Below are positions 8,624 to 18,405 of a stretch of DNA of 64,000 nucleotides, piece after piece; the stretch's first letter is position 1; the number at the start of each line of letters is the position of its first letter. The notes beneath the pieces are model-generated. The model was not told where the DNA came from. It worked only from the letters and a program-made list of their open reading frames with translations, and searched no databases. The stretch is from Motiliproteus sp036961355 (GTDB lineage: Bacteria; Pseudomonadota; Gammaproteobacteria; Pseudomonadales; Balneatricaceae): contig JBALVL010000011.1 in assembly GCA_036961355.1 (NCBI GenBank), positions 58,139-122,138 of the forward strand, read 5' to 3'. A program made the position numbers and the translations under genes.

Positions 8624-11600
8624 CTAGGCTGGCAGTCTCAACTCTTGCAAGTGCTGACTTTCTGGAAAGTAGAGTGCAGTGCGGATCGGTCGGTTCTCCA
8701 TCGACGCGAAAGTATTGGCGTAGTTTTGCAACTGCTGCCTGTAACGTTCGCTCTCTTGCGTAATAAACTGATCGAAAGCCAACTCATCAGGGCAACTGGC
8801 GGTTTTATAATCGATAATCCAGCGCGCACCGTCACTATCAACAAAGGTTCGGTCGATCACATAGTGCTGCGTTTTAAAACCGTTGTGATAACTCAGCGGC
8901 AGTTCACAAGCACTGTGTTGGTGGCTGTTATCGATTATCCAGCGCCCCTGGGGGTCATCAAGTGTATTGGCGATTAATCGCTTAACCCGTGTTAGTGCCT
9001 GGGCAAGGTCTGCAGGAGCCAAACCGAGTTGTAGCAGCTGTAACTTCCAGCCTTGCTGTTGCTGCTTTAATGACATCATATCAGGCGGTTGACCGGACTC
9101 GGTGACCTGTTTGAGGATCTGGTGGACGAGTGTTCCTGCCAGTCGCGATGCTTGCAGCCAATCGGGCCGAGGCAAGTTGTCGTTATCGGCCTGCTCGAAA
9201 TGGCTTGGGACTGGAAGGAGGGACTCATCGATCGGCAGCGGCGGTTGCCAATCGAGGGGCAACCGCTGGAGTTGTCGAAGCTGTTGTGGCCATTGGGTGG
9301 TGGATTCGCTCGCGCTGCTGTCTTCGCCTTGATGGTCGGTAAGTTGGAACAGTTCACTGACCTGCTGCCAAATTCCGGCAAGCAAACAGTCCTTGTTAGG
9401 TGTCGTCAGTTGATCTTTCTTATCGGTTTTGAGGTTGGCGGTCAGGTGTAACCGTTTAACCGCACGAGTCGCACCGACATACAACAAACGCGTGGTCTCC
9501 ATGCGGCTTTTTTCTTGCGCTTCGGCAGCCAGATAACGGTAAGTTTGGTCCTGGTCCTTATCGCGTGCGGCCAGGGGTGCCAGAAGCAATTGTTCGTGTC
9601 CTGCGCTGCCGAGGCGAAGCTGCCATTGTAATAACGGTTTGTCGGGGGCCGGGGGCCGTCGGTCAAGGCCTGCCAGAATCACGGTGTCGAACTCCAGCCC
9701 TTTGGATTTGTGAATGGTCATGATCTGTAAGCGTGAATCGGCGTCGGATGCGGGCTGGGCATAGAGTCGCTGTAGGGCGCGCTCAAAACCTTGCCAGTCC
9801 TGCAACCGACCGCCGCTATCTTGCTGTTCGATCAATCCGAGTGTCTTATCGATATCGAGTCGCTGTGCCGGATCAAGTCCGGCTGCACCACCGAGACTAA
9901 GCCAGCAGAGCTCGATGCTGTCACGCAGTGAGCGACGCTGTCGTTGCTGCCAGCTTTGCTGTAGGACACGATAAAGCCGCTGTATGCGCAGCAAACCATC
10001 GGCTGACAACGGTATGTATTGGCCGTCCGGCAGCTCAGATAACTCACCAGTTTGAGTTGCCAGTTGCTCAATCCGCTGCCAAATTGGTTGTTGTAACGCT
10101 GCAGCACCGGCAACAGCCAGCAGGTCGGCATTGTCCAGGCCGCACCAGGGTGCGCGTAGCAGTGCCAGCCAGGCTATTCGGTCGGCAGGATTGACTAGCG
10201 CTCGGGTCAGCGATAACAGGTCCACTACCCACATCCGTGTTGCCAGTGGGTCAAGATCGGTCGCTTGCCAGCTAAGACCGGCTTGTCGCAGCGCCGGCAG
10301 AATGGCTTTGAGGTGTGGGCGGTTGCGTACCAAAATAGCGATACTGCCACGTGGATCTTGAATGCGACTGAGCTGTACCAGTTGCACCACTTTGTGGGCT
10401 TCGGCCTTGGCTCGGCTAAGGCTATCGGGATAGTTCACCAGCCCGTGCAGGCATACTGCTTCGCCGTCGAGTGGCGGATTAAATGCCACCGAATCGGAGT
10501 AGCTGACCGCGCCGTGTGAAATATCATCCTTGGCCGGGAAGGACGCTTTGAATATCTGATTAACCCAATCGACGATCTGCTGTTGTGAGCGGAAGTTAAC
10601 GCTGAGGTCGGCGGCGCTAAGTTTGACGTCACCGATTCCGTGCCGCCGCGCTTCGAGAAACAGGCCCACGTTGGCATCGCGGAAGCCGTAGCAGGACTGC
10701 ATGCCGTCACCGACGATAAACAGCGTACGACCATCGCCGTTGTGCCAACCGTAGGTCAATTTCTTCAGCAGTTGAATCTGCGGTGAGGCGGTATCCTGAA
10801 ATTCATCGACCAGAATGTGGCTGATGCGGTAATCGAGCAGCAACGATAGGTCGGTCGGCTGCTGTTCGTCACCGAGTGCCTGCAACGCTGCTGCAGTAAT
10901 CTGCGGGTAATCGACCTGGGCTTGCTCACTGAAACTGAGCCAGAGTTGCGCCACTAGATTGGGCAACACCCGGGTCAAAGCGTCGAGAATCTGCCATTGG
11001 CTGTCGCTATAGCTAACCTCGGGCAGTAGTTGTAACCGTTGTAATCGTGGCCGTAGCCCCGGTTGCTCTGCCAACTCACCGATCAGCGCCAGCAGGCCTT
11101 GCTTGCGAGCCTTTGAGCTCTCTTTCTCAACAGCCGTTTTACCGGCTGGAAAGCCATTGGCGACGGTAACGGTTTTGCGCCAGTCACCATCCTTCTTCAG
11201 CAATAACTCGCTTAGCCCTTGCCACAACGACTGTTCAGCAGGGTCTGCCAGAGGTAATCCGGTCAGCCCCAAGCAGGTACGAACCGGACTGTCACGGTTG
11301 TCGCGTTGCAGGTTGTCGGCGGCGTAATCGGCGGCCAATGCCAGCTGGCTGGCAAAGGGGTGAAGTTGCTGGCAAAGCGCTGCCAGTTCATCGGTGACCA
11401 GTTGCGTTAAAGCACTCTCAAGTATCGGCCGCGCCTGGCGTAATTGATCACCACTACCGACCAGTGGCAACCACTGATCGCGTCTTGCCAGCATTGAGAT
11501 AAGCAGTGCCTCGACGCGGGCGATGTCGTTATCCAGGTGCAGCAGGAGCTGTCCCAGAGGTTGTGCCAACTGATCGTCGCTCTCCAGTTGATCCAGCAGC

Positions 11601-12067
11601 CTTTGTACCGCTTGCTGGTAAAGCGCCGTGGCATCGGGGGCGATGTCTGGCTGCAAACCAAATTGTGACTGCTGTGGCAGTTGCCGGGTTAACCCGGCGC
11701 ACAGTGAATCGATGGTCATAATCTGCAAGCGGGGCGGGTTCTGTAGCAAATTCCAGTTATGCTGCTGGTCGTTTGCCATCGCCGCACGTGCCAGAGCCCA
11801 GGTCTGGCGTTGATAGTCTGATTCGGGTGGTTGATCGTTTTGTGCCAGTTGCAACGCTTTGAGTAAACGATCGCGCATCTCGGCTGCAGCTTTACGCGTG
11901 AAGGTGATACTCAGCACTTCTTCGGGGCGCTGCACCCGCGCCAGCAACACCAGAATACGTTGGGTCAGTAGCTCGGTTTTACCCGATCCGGCAGGAGCTC
12001 TAACACTAAAGGAGCGCGATGGGTCCAGCGCTAAACGACGGTTGCCGATATCTACCGGATCAGACAT
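8624..12067 (-). CDS. UvrD/RecB-type helicase-nuclease, AddA-like (ATP-dependent exonuclease subunit)
   Basis: A 1147-residue superfamily 1 helicase. Walker A APAGSGKTE lies at residues 24-32, and the DEFQDT Walker B motif (ILVDEFQDTASPQ) and the C-terminal UvrD motifs (TIHKSKGLEFDTVI, LLYVGATRAVKRL) follow. The end carries a RecB/AddA nuclease domain with DYK at 1086-1088 (WIIDYKTA) and the downstream QxxxY. Together with the upstream AddB-like gene it would process double-strand ends for recombination. I set the start at the ATG at 12067 because AGGGAGA precedes it and conserved sequence begins just after. That start lies 8 bp inside the upstream gene, pointing to coupled translation. Confidence 0.9.
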   Translation of the reverse strand: MSDPVDIGNRRLALDPSRSFSVRAPAGSGKTELLTQRILVLLARVQRPEEVLSITFTRKAAAEMRDRLLKALQLAQNDQPPESDYQRQTWALARAAMANDQQHNWNLLQNPPRLQIMTIDSLCAGLTRQLPQQSQFGLQPDIAPDATALYQQAVQRLLDQLESDDQLAQPLGQLLLHLDNDIARVEALLISMLARRDQWLPLVGSGDQLRQARPILESALTQLVTDELAALCQQLHPFASQLALAADYAADNLQRDNRDSPVRTCLGLTGLPLADPAEQSLWQGLSELLLKKDGDWRKTVTVANGFPAGKTAVEKESSKARKQGLLALIGELAEQPGLRPRLQRLQLLPEVSYSDSQWQILDALTRVLPNLVAQLWLSFSEQAQVDYPQITAAALQALGDEQQPTDLSLLLDYRISHILVDEFQDTASPQIQLLKKLTYGWHNGDGRTLFIVGDGMQSCYGFRDANVGLFLEARRHGIGDVKLSAADLSVNFRSQQQIVDWVNQIFKASFPAKDDISHGAVSYSDSVAFNPPLDGEAVCLHGLVNYPDSLSRAKAEAHKVVQLVQLSRIQDPRGSIAILVRNRPHLKAILPALRQAGLSWQATDLDPLATRMWVVDLLSLTRALVNPADRIAWLALLRAPWCGLDNADLLAVAGAAALQQPIWQRIEQLATQTGELSELPDGQYIPLSADGLLRIQRLYRVLQQSWQQRQRRSLRDSIELCWLSLGGAAGLDPAQRLDIDKTLGLIEQQDSGGRLQDWQGFERALQRLYAQPASDADSRLQIMTIHKSKGLEFDTVILAGLDRRPPAPDKPLLQWQLRLGSAGHEQLLLAPLAARDKDQDQTYRYLAAEAQEKSRMETTRLLYVGATRAVKRLHLTANLKTDKKDQLTTPNKDCLLAGIWQQVSELFQLTDHQGEDSSASESTTQWPQQLRQLQRLPLDWQPPLPIDESLLPVPSHFEQADNDNLPRPDWLQASRLAGTLVHQILKQVTESGQPPDMMSLKQQQQGWKLQLLQLGLAPADLAQALTRVKRLIANTLDDPQGRWIIDNSHQHSACELPLSYHNGFKTQHYVIDRTFVDSDGARWIIDYKTASCPDELAFDQFITQESERYRQQLQNYANTFASMENRPIRTALYFPESQHLQELRLPA

Positions 12068-15053
12068 TGTGGTCTCCCTGGAAGGGTGATGGCAGGGAAG
12101 GGTCATCTGCAGCTGAGGTTCCCAATTGATCAATCTCGTAGAAGCGGTTGAGCGGTTGCAGCTTCGAATACTGATAGGCATTGGCATCGAGCGGCGACAC
12201 ACTGACGATACCGTTGAGAAAATCGCCCATCAGCCGTTCCAGCGTCTGCTGCCATTGTTCGCCGATCTGCAGCCACTGTTGGCTGGGTGCGTTGCGGTAG
12301 CGACTGAGCGGGTTGATTCCAACCGTTGGCGCTAAATCTACCGTCTCATCGCAGACCCCTTTAAAGCAGACTTCGGTCGCGTTGATCTGGCCGAAGGCCA
12401 ACGCTGAAACCTGATGATGGCTGGACCAGAGGTACAAGGGTAGTTGCGGCTGGCGGGGTCGTTCACCAAACCAATCGGACACCGAAGGGTTGCCGGTCTT
12501 GTAATCGATCAACAGCTCTGAACCGTCGGCCAAGCGGTCGACTCTGTCGATTCTCAACTGCATCGGCATGCCCAACAGCTCTGTGTTGAGTGATTTTTCG
12601 ACCGCAGCCACCCGAAACGGTGGCCGCTGGCGTTCCAGTCCCAGCCAACGATCGGCCAAGGTGTGTAATCGTTGCTGTTCGAGTTGCCAGAATCGATCGC
12701 CCATCCAGCGGGGTGCGCGGCGACGGTAGGGTACGGTGATCTTGTCGATCGCATCGCCAATCAGTTTGGCTAAAACTTTTGGGTCGGTATCCAGCAGTTG
12801 TTGCTGACTGTGCAGCTGAAGCCAGATCTGCTCCAGCAAGTCGTGCAGCAAGTTACCGCGGTCGGCATGGCTAAGCCCTGTGTCAGGTGTGTCCAGAGAC
12901 CGGGCACCGAGGCGATGAATGGCAAAGGCGCTAAATGGACACGAAGACTGATTGGTCAGGATCGCGCTGCCGCCGCGCAGTTGCTGTTTTTCCATCTCAC
13001 CGATCGCAGGTGCAGTGGCTGTGTCGACCGGCTCAAAGCGGACCTGTTGCTGCCGTTCCACCGGGTGTAATAACGCTTTCTCTGAGCAATAGCGCAGTGA
13101 TTGAGTCTGCTGAGTATTGCTAAGCACGAGCTGGTCCGGGGCGGTGTCCGGGTATTTAGTGATCAGCGTGCTGGGACGCAGCTGTTGGTCGTCCTGGCGT
13201 AGCGGGTGACTAAATACGACATGATCGGCACTACCACTGAATAACTGTGTCAGCTGGCTGGCAAAACTGAGTTCGCGCTCGGCAGACGCGTGGGGCATCT
13301 TCATCGCTTGCTGGTATGCCGCCGGTAATAGCGGGTTGAGATTGGAGGGCGCAGGCCAGCGTTCATCGCTGAGCCCCATCAACCACAGGTGGCTGAACTC
13401 CAGGCCTGCAGCTTCTAATGGGCCAAGTATCTGCACTGCCGAATTGGGGGTTTGTGGCTGAAAAACCGTGCTTTGGGTTTCGTTGCGTAGCAGCCGTAGT
13501 CCATCATTAAAGTTGAGCGCTGGGTGAATTGCGTCGAACCGACCCAGACCTGCCAATAGCTGATACCACAGACTTATCTGCTGGTACTCAAGGCTGCTAA
13601 CCCGCCGTTGGCCAGGCCACCCCAGTTGTTGCAGCGTGGTAACCGTCCACCGCCCCCAGTTGCTGGGTGTTCGTTTGGGTTGACGCTGCAGCGCGATCAG
13701 TTGCTCAAGCAGTGTTTCAATACCAGGGCTTGAGAGGGTGCCGGTTGAGGGTGAATCGTTTAGCTCTTCAGCGGTGGATTGCGTCTCCGACAAACTCTCG
13801 GACGCTTGCTGCGTAGGTTCCAGGTCGAACGAAAACCGGGCTTGTTGCGGTTCAGGTTTCGGCTCGGATTTAGGTTCTGCAACGGCTGCTGGCGTCAACT
13901 GCTGCCGTGATATTAAGCGTTGCAGTTGTTGTTGAATAAGCGATAGCGATAGTTCGGTCAAACCGAGCCGACGCAATTGTTGTTCTAGCTCGACCCTTAG
14001 CGACAGTTCGTCGTCGCTACCGGCAAAGAAGGGGCTGTAAAGTAGCGCTGCCAGATCATCGAGCTGTAATGGCCGGGTCACCAGTCTCAGCAATAACAAC
14101 GCGCTGTCGATCACCGGACACTGCGCCAGCGGTACTCCGACCGAGATATTAAACAGCGGGGCGTCTACTGGTTGAGAATCAAACAGTCGATGCGGTTCAA
14201 GGTGCTGTCGAAATATCCGCTCGTGCAGGTCACGCCGGGTGCTGAGCTCGGGGTCGACGACAGCGATGCGTGCGCCGGGAACCCGTTGCAGAATCTGCCG
14301 GGTCCACTGTGCCGCCTGACGAATCTCATGCTCGGTGCTGTCACAGCCCAACCTTTGGCAATGCTCTGTCGACGGTTTGTCCTGCCGAGACTCGGTGTTG
14401 AGCGTGCGCTGCTCGGAAAAAGCTGCATCTAACAGGCTTTGGTAAAGCGGTGGGATATCCTGGAAACCGTTGAGGCAACAACAGGGGGCTGGCTTCAAAA
14501 CATGGCCAGTAAAGGCCTTTATTAACCGCTCACAAGCATCGCCGAAGCTGATCGCCTGCAGTGGTTGAGCTAACAAACGAAACGATTGGTGCCAACGGTC
14601 GAGGCTGTATTGGTCGTCTATATAAGGCTGCAGTTGCTCGGATAGCGGATGCTGCCGCCACAGTTGTAATGTCTTGAAGGCTTGTTGTGCCTGACGGGCG
14701 GCACCTGCGGGTTGCAGCCAATCACGGGTCTCTACATCCTGATCGAGTGCCGTTTGCCACAGCTGAAGTTCCTGTCGGCTATCGAGTAGCCAGGCTTCTC
14801 CGAGCGGATCTCCGAGTTCTTGTAGCTGCTGCCAGCAATGTTTGATCCAATTCTCAAGAGAAAAAATAGCAGCTGTCGGCCAGGCCGTAATACCGTTTTG
14901 ACGTTGCTGTTGTGCGTGCGCTTCGACCAGAGCTCTGCTAAGTCGCTGGTTGGGTGTCAAAATGGTGCCTTTAACGGCTAATGCCTCTTCTAACGAGGCA
15001 CAATGAAGCGGAGAGGGCATGGTGGCGTCCGTGATTGTTTCAACGCGCATCAT
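12060..15053 (-). CDS. AddB-like PD-(D/E)XK nuclease ('probable DNA repair protein' family)
   Basis: A 997-residue partner of the AddA-like helicase. The N-terminal part has a degenerate helicase fold; the C-terminal part is a RecB-type nuclease with IDRVDRL and DYK at 850-852 (LLIDYKTGNP). NQSSCPFSAFAIHRLGA, upstream of the nuclease motif, is where this family places the first cysteine of an Fe-S cluster. The other three ligands, normally a C-x2-C-x5-C near the C-terminus, read Y960-x2-S963-x5-N969 here, so the cluster is probably absent. ATGs at 15053 and 15020 are both possible and neither has a clear ribosome site. No recB/recC/recD genes are seen in the window. Confidence 0.85.
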   Translation of the reverse strand: MMRVETITDATMPSPLHCASLEEALAVKGTILTPNQRLSRALVEAHAQQQRQNGITAWPTAAIFSLENWIKHCWQQLQELGDPLGEAWLLDSRQELQLWQTALDQDVETRDWLQPAGAARQAQQAFKTLQLWRQHPLSEQLQPYIDDQYSLDRWHQSFRLLAQPLQAISFGDACERLIKAFTGHVLKPAPCCCLNGFQDIPPLYQSLLDAAFSEQRTLNTESRQDKPSTEHCQRLGCDSTEHEIRQAAQWTRQILQRVPGARIAVVDPELSTRRDLHERIFRQHLEPHRLFDSQPVDAPLFNISVGVPLAQCPVIDSALLLLRLVTRPLQLDDLAALLYSPFFAGSDDELSLRVELEQQLRRLGLTELSLSLIQQQLQRLISRQQLTPAAVAEPKSEPKPEPQQARFSFDLEPTQQASESLSETQSTAEELNDSPSTGTLSSPGIETLLEQLIALQRQPKRTPSNWGRWTVTTLQQLGWPGQRRVSSLEYQQISLWYQLLAGLGRFDAIHPALNFNDGLRLLRNETQSTVFQPQTPNSAVQILGPLEAAGLEFSHLWLMGLSDERWPAPSNLNPLLPAAYQQAMKMPHASAERELSFASQLTQLFSGSADHVVFSHPLRQDDQQLRPSTLITKYPDTAPDQLVLSNTQQTQSLRYCSEKALLHPVERQQQVRFEPVDTATAPAIGEMEKQQLRGGSAILTNQSSCPFSAFAIHRLGARSLDTPDTGLSHADRGNLLHDLLEQIWLQLHSQQQLLDTDPKVLAKLIGDAIDKITVPYRRRAPRWMGDRFWQLEQQRLHTLADRWLGLERQRPPFRVAAVEKSLNTELLGMPMQLRIDRVDRLADGSELLIDYKTGNPSVSDWFGERPRQPQLPLYLWSSHHQVSALAFGQINATEVCFKGVCDETVDLAPTVGINPLSRYRNAPSQQWLQIGEQWQQTLERLMGDFLNGIVSVSPLDANAYQYSKLQPLNRFYEIDQLGTSAADDPSLPSPFQGDHNV

Positions 15054-15397
15054 ACCAGCATAAAACGTCTGTACCTGAAATGGATAGCGTCAAATGGATA
15101 CAGGCACGTCGATGCGGCTCGATACAATTGTATAGTGATCGAATGGAGCAATTCGGGCGGTTTTATTTCTGCAAATAAAGGTCTTGCTGATGTTTGATGT
15201 GTAGGTGGTTTCCGTGTTTTTTAACACAGCGCTACGGTTTACTTTTTATCAATGGAGTGGTGATCAACACAGGACTCCGCTCAAGATAAAAATTGTTACC
15301 GGTTTCCGGTGCTTTTCGGTTTAATCGTGGCGGAAGAGGCTGCTATAATCGCGTTTTTGTCAAAATCACGTCAAGGTCACGTCAAGGAAATACAGGT
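15054..15397. other. Divergent intergenic region
   Basis: Non-coding gap between the AddB-like gene (leftward) and the SH3 gene (rightward). It holds a TATAAT at 15344-15349 that could be the -10 of the SH3 gene, though no good -35 was seen. Just before the ribosome site is a short tandem repeat of TCACGTCAAGG (15365-15388 region). Nothing else was recognised. Confidence 0.5.
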
Positions 15398-15967
15398 ATG
15401 CGTAGCACGTTATTGTTATTGTTGGTTTTTGTATCTGGTGCCGTTAATAGTGCTGAATTTCACATCAGCGATGAAGTCTTGGTGTTTTTACACACCGGCC
15501 CCAGTAACCAGTATCGAATCCGGTCAAACGTCCCTAGCGGCACGATGTTGACCGTTCTTGAACACGACAAAGCAACCGGATACTCGCGAGTCCGTCTCAC
15601 AAACGGTACCGATGGCTGGGTTCAAACCAAATATATCGATAAGGGACGTAGTCTGGCTCAGCGCTTGCCCGAAGTAGAGTCTTTGTTGGTGAAGAGTCGT
15701 GAGGTGGTGAAAGAGCAAGCCGATGCGCTGAATTTGCTAGAAGGTGATTTAGCAGGCGCCAACGACCGGCAAGCGCAATTCACGGCTGAAACTGCACAAC
15801 TACAGAACGAAGTCGGCCGTCTTAAGCTTAAGATAGACGGTATGGATGAAACTAATCTCATGGGCTGGTTCTTGCGTGGTGGTGCTTTGGCATTGGGCGG
15901 TGTGTTGGTTGGACTGATTCTGCCGTTGCTGCCCAAACGTCGTCGTCGCAACAACGATTGGTTTTAA
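15398..15967 (+). CDS. SH3-domain membrane-anchored protein (YgiM/TIGR04211 type)
   Basis: A 189-residue envelope protein. It has a signal peptide (MRSTLLLLLVFVSGAVNSA), a bacterial SH3 domain (about residues 20-85, ending in GWVQTKYI), a coiled coil (about 95-150), and a C-terminal transmembrane helix followed by KRRRRNN. This layout is that of E. coli YgiM and the family often called SH3 domain protein, of unclear function at the cell envelope. The ATG at 15398 is chosen because AAGGAAAT precedes it and the signal peptide begins there; an upstream ATG at 15293 would bury the signal peptide. Confidence 0.88.
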   Translation: MRSTLLLLLVFVSGAVNSAEFHISDEVLVFLHTGPSNQYRIRSNVPSGTMLTVLEHDKATGYSRVRLTNGTDGWVQTKYIDKGRSLAQRLPEVESLLVKSREVVKEQADALNLLEGDLAGANDRQAQFTAETAQLQNEVGRLKLKIDGMDETNLMGWFLRGGALALGGVLVGLILPLLPKRRRRNNDWF

Positions 15968-16059
15968 TGGCCAGTATGAGCTCATGCCGCGCACTGAATC
16001 ACTTAAATTGTTGTTAGCTTGAACCTTTTGCTACCGCTCCCACTCTATAGCTACCAAAT

Positions 16060-16084
16060 ACAGCCATTTAACGGCTGTTTGTTC
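16060..16084 (+). terminator. Possible terminator after the SH3 gene
   Basis: Hairpin ACAGCC-atttaac-GGCTGT followed by TTGTTCTT, about 90 bp after the SH3 stop. The stem is short and the T-run is interrupted, so it is only a moderate candidate. Confidence 0.4.
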
Positions 16085-16098
16085 TTAGTGGAGTTTTA

Positions 16099-18054
16099 AT
16101 GTCGGAGTTTGCATTGTTTGCCTTATCGACAAAATTGCAGCGGTCAACAGGCTTAGGTTGTGTAATCAAAGGCCGGCACTATGGTGGCTATTGCCGTGCG
16201 TTGTGGGTGAGTTTGTTATGTGTGCTGGTAATGGCACTGACCAGCTTTCCTGCTCAGGCATCGCTGTTTGACCGAGCTGGCAGTGACGGACCTCTACCAG
16301 TTGATGAGGCTTACCGCTTTAGCGGGGGGCAACTCGCCAATGGCCTGTATCGGCTGCACTGGCAAATCGAAGACGACTATTATCTCTACCGCGATAAGAT
16401 CAAACTCACCCCTGACCAAGGGATTGAGTTGGTTGAAGTGCGTTACCCCGAGTCGAAACAGAAACAAGACCCGTTGTTTGGTGAAGTTGCCGTCTACTAC
16501 AACGATGTTGAGTTGCTGCTGCGAGTGCAGTCGGGGCAAACGGCCGCTATCGATGGCAATTTAAAGGTCCAGTACCAAGGCTGCTGGGAAGGCGGAATCT
16601 GTTATCCACCAGTCAAGACCTCGCTGCCGTTAACGGCTGTTCCTCCCCAAGCGCCTGACTTCGACAGTATCACCGCTGATGATGCAGCCCCTGCCACGAC
16701 CACTACGTCTGTCTCAACTTCTGTCTCAAAGTCTGCTGCTGCCGGTTTTGAGTTATCACTGACCGATCCTCGTCAATATATCGACAAGCTTGCCGGTGGT
16801 AACTTGCTGTTGACGCTGGGATTGTTTTTCATCGCAGGTCTAGCGCTGTCGTTAACCCCCTGTGTCTTTCCGATGGTACCGATCCTGGCTGGGGTAATCG
16901 CCGGTCAGGGTGAAAAAATCACATCGCGTAAAGCGCTGCTGCTCTCAGTCGTCTATGTCTTATCGATGAGCCTGACCTACACCCTGATCGGCGTATTGGC
17001 GGGGGTATTTGGCGGCAACCTGCAGGCCAGTTTCCAAAACCCATGGATCATCAGTGCGTTCAGCGGTTTGTTTGTACTGCTATCACTGGCGATGTTTGGC
17101 TTTTATGAGTTGCAGATACCGACGGCGCTTCAAAATAAGCTCAATATGGTTAGTCGCAGTCAGCACGGTGGTAATCTGCTCGGTGTGGCGATCATGGGAT
17201 TGCTGTCAGCGCTGATTGTTGGTCCTTGTGTGGCGGCGCCATTAGCCGGAGCGCTGGTCTATATCGGCCAGACCGGTGATCCGCTGCTTGGCGGGTTGGC
17301 GCTATTCACTCTCAGCATGGGTATGGGCTTGCCGTTGATCCTGGTCGGTGTATCAGCCGGTAAGATACTGCCCCGTGCAGGTAGTTGGATGAATACGGTC
17401 AAGCAGGTGTTCGGTGTCGCGCTGCTGCTGATGGCGGTCTGGATGCTTGATCGGATCGTACCCTCATCCGTGACATTGCTGTTGCTGGCGGTGGTGCTGG
17501 TCACCAGTGCGGTATTTCTACGGGCGCTTGACCGTTTGTCGGAAGCGGCAGGGGCGATCAGTCGATTGGGTAAAGCGTTAGGTCTGTTGTTATTGATCTA
17601 CGGTGGCATGTTGTTGGTAGCGGTAGCCACAGGTCAGGGGACGTTGCTGAAACCCCTGCAAGGGTTCGCTGGCGGTACAGCGACAACCCAAGCGGCGGTT
17701 ACCTTCACTAAGGTGACTTCGATTGAACAGCTCGATCCGCTACTGGAACAGGCTCAATTACAGCAATCACCGGTGATGCTCGATTTTTACGCTGACTGGT
17801 GTGTCTCCTGCAAAGAGCTGGAAGTGTTCACCTTTGCTGACTCCCAGGTGATCGACCAGCTGAACCGTTTTGTGACCATCAAAGTTGATGTCACCGCACA
17901 CGATGATGCTGCCAAAGCGTTGTATCAGCGTTATGGCATTGTCGGACCTCCGGCACTGGTATTTTACGATAAGGCAGGACAGCTAAGTGCCGATGCGATG
18001 TTGGTCGGCGTACCTGATCCGGACGACTTCGTTGGACATTTAGCGAAGTTTTAA
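16099..18054 (+). CDS. dsbD: Thiol:disulfide interchange protein DsbD
   Basis: A 651-residue inner-membrane protein that carries reducing power from cytoplasmic thioredoxin to the periplasm, serving DsbC/G and cytochrome c maturation. All three modules are visible. The periplasmic alpha domain has C162 and C168 (GCWEGGICYPP). The eight-helix core has its two cysteines in LTPCVFPMVP and IVGPCVAAPLAG. The C-terminal thioredoxin domain has WCVSC with C568 and C571. The N-terminus is about 30 residues longer than usual before the signal helix (LWVSLLCVLVMALTSFPAQA), so a later start cannot be excluded. The ATG used has GTGGAG upstream. Confidence 0.95.
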   Translation: MSEFALFALSTKLQRSTGLGCVIKGRHYGGYCRALWVSLLCVLVMALTSFPAQASLFDRAGSDGPLPVDEAYRFSGGQLANGLYRLHWQIEDDYYLYRDKIKLTPDQGIELVEVRYPESKQKQDPLFGEVAVYYNDVELLLRVQSGQTAAIDGNLKVQYQGCWEGGICYPPVKTSLPLTAVPPQAPDFDSITADDAAPATTTTSVSTSVSKSAAAGFELSLTDPRQYIDKLAGGNLLLTLGLFFIAGLALSLTPCVFPMVPILAGVIAGQGEKITSRKALLLSVVYVLSMSLTYTLIGVLAGVFGGNLQASFQNPWIISAFSGLFVLLSLAMFGFYELQIPTALQNKLNMVSRSQHGGNLLGVAIMGLLSALIVGPCVAAPLAGALVYIGQTGDPLLGGLALFTLSMGMGLPLILVGVSAGKILPRAGSWMNTVKQVFGVALLLMAVWMLDRIVPSSVTLLLLAVVLVTSAVFLRALDRLSEAAGAISRLGKALGLLLLIYGGMLLVAVATGQGTLLKPLQGFAGGTATTQAAVTFTKVTSIEQLDPLLEQAQLQQSPVMLDFYADWCVSCKELEVFTFADSQVIDQLNRFVTIKVDVTAHDDAAKALYQRYGIVGPPALVFYDKAGQLSADAMLVGVPDPDDFVGHLAKF

Positions 18055-18405
18055 TCATCCAGTTTAGTTTTACTGTTCGTTGTTTTTCCCCATGTATTTT
18101 CCGGCTTAAACTTTCCCGCTTAAGTCCGTATTTTCTTGAGCGCAAGCTTGGCTGAGCCTGATTGGTTTCAGCCGATGTTTTCGTCTTAATGCATCGTTAC
18201 CTCTTCTTTGGTTAGCTCGGTCGGCTTTATGCCGACCTAATTGAACCGTAGGGTGGCGGTAGTGCATTGCGTTAGCTATTGTTCCTCAAGACTTTTTCAT
18301 CACTGGGCCAGGTTTCCCATGCTTGGCTTCGGTGTCGTTGTATCGACTGCGGTGCCTATTGTCGTATCGATTGTCGTATCCATCTAAGTGCTTAAGGGGA
18401 AGCGT
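18055..18405 (+). other. Long leader region upstream of fhs
   Basis: A 351 bp gap without a gene. It contains a perfect hairpin GGTCGGC-tttat-GCCGACC at 18219-18237 lacking a T-run, so it is not a convincing terminator. Near the fhs start TTGTCGTATC-type words are repeated (18350-18382). I compared it by eye with folate and glycine riboswitch cores and saw no match. Confidence 0.5.

Noticed and set aside
8700..15000. Many reading frames of 60-140 codons opposite the AddAB-like genes
   Set aside because: They are shadows of two well supported large genes and show no recognisable domains or ribosome sites.
18055..18405. Folate or glycine riboswitch upstream of fhs
   Set aside because: The long leader is suggestive, but no conserved aptamer core was found by eye; only one hairpin and short word repeats.
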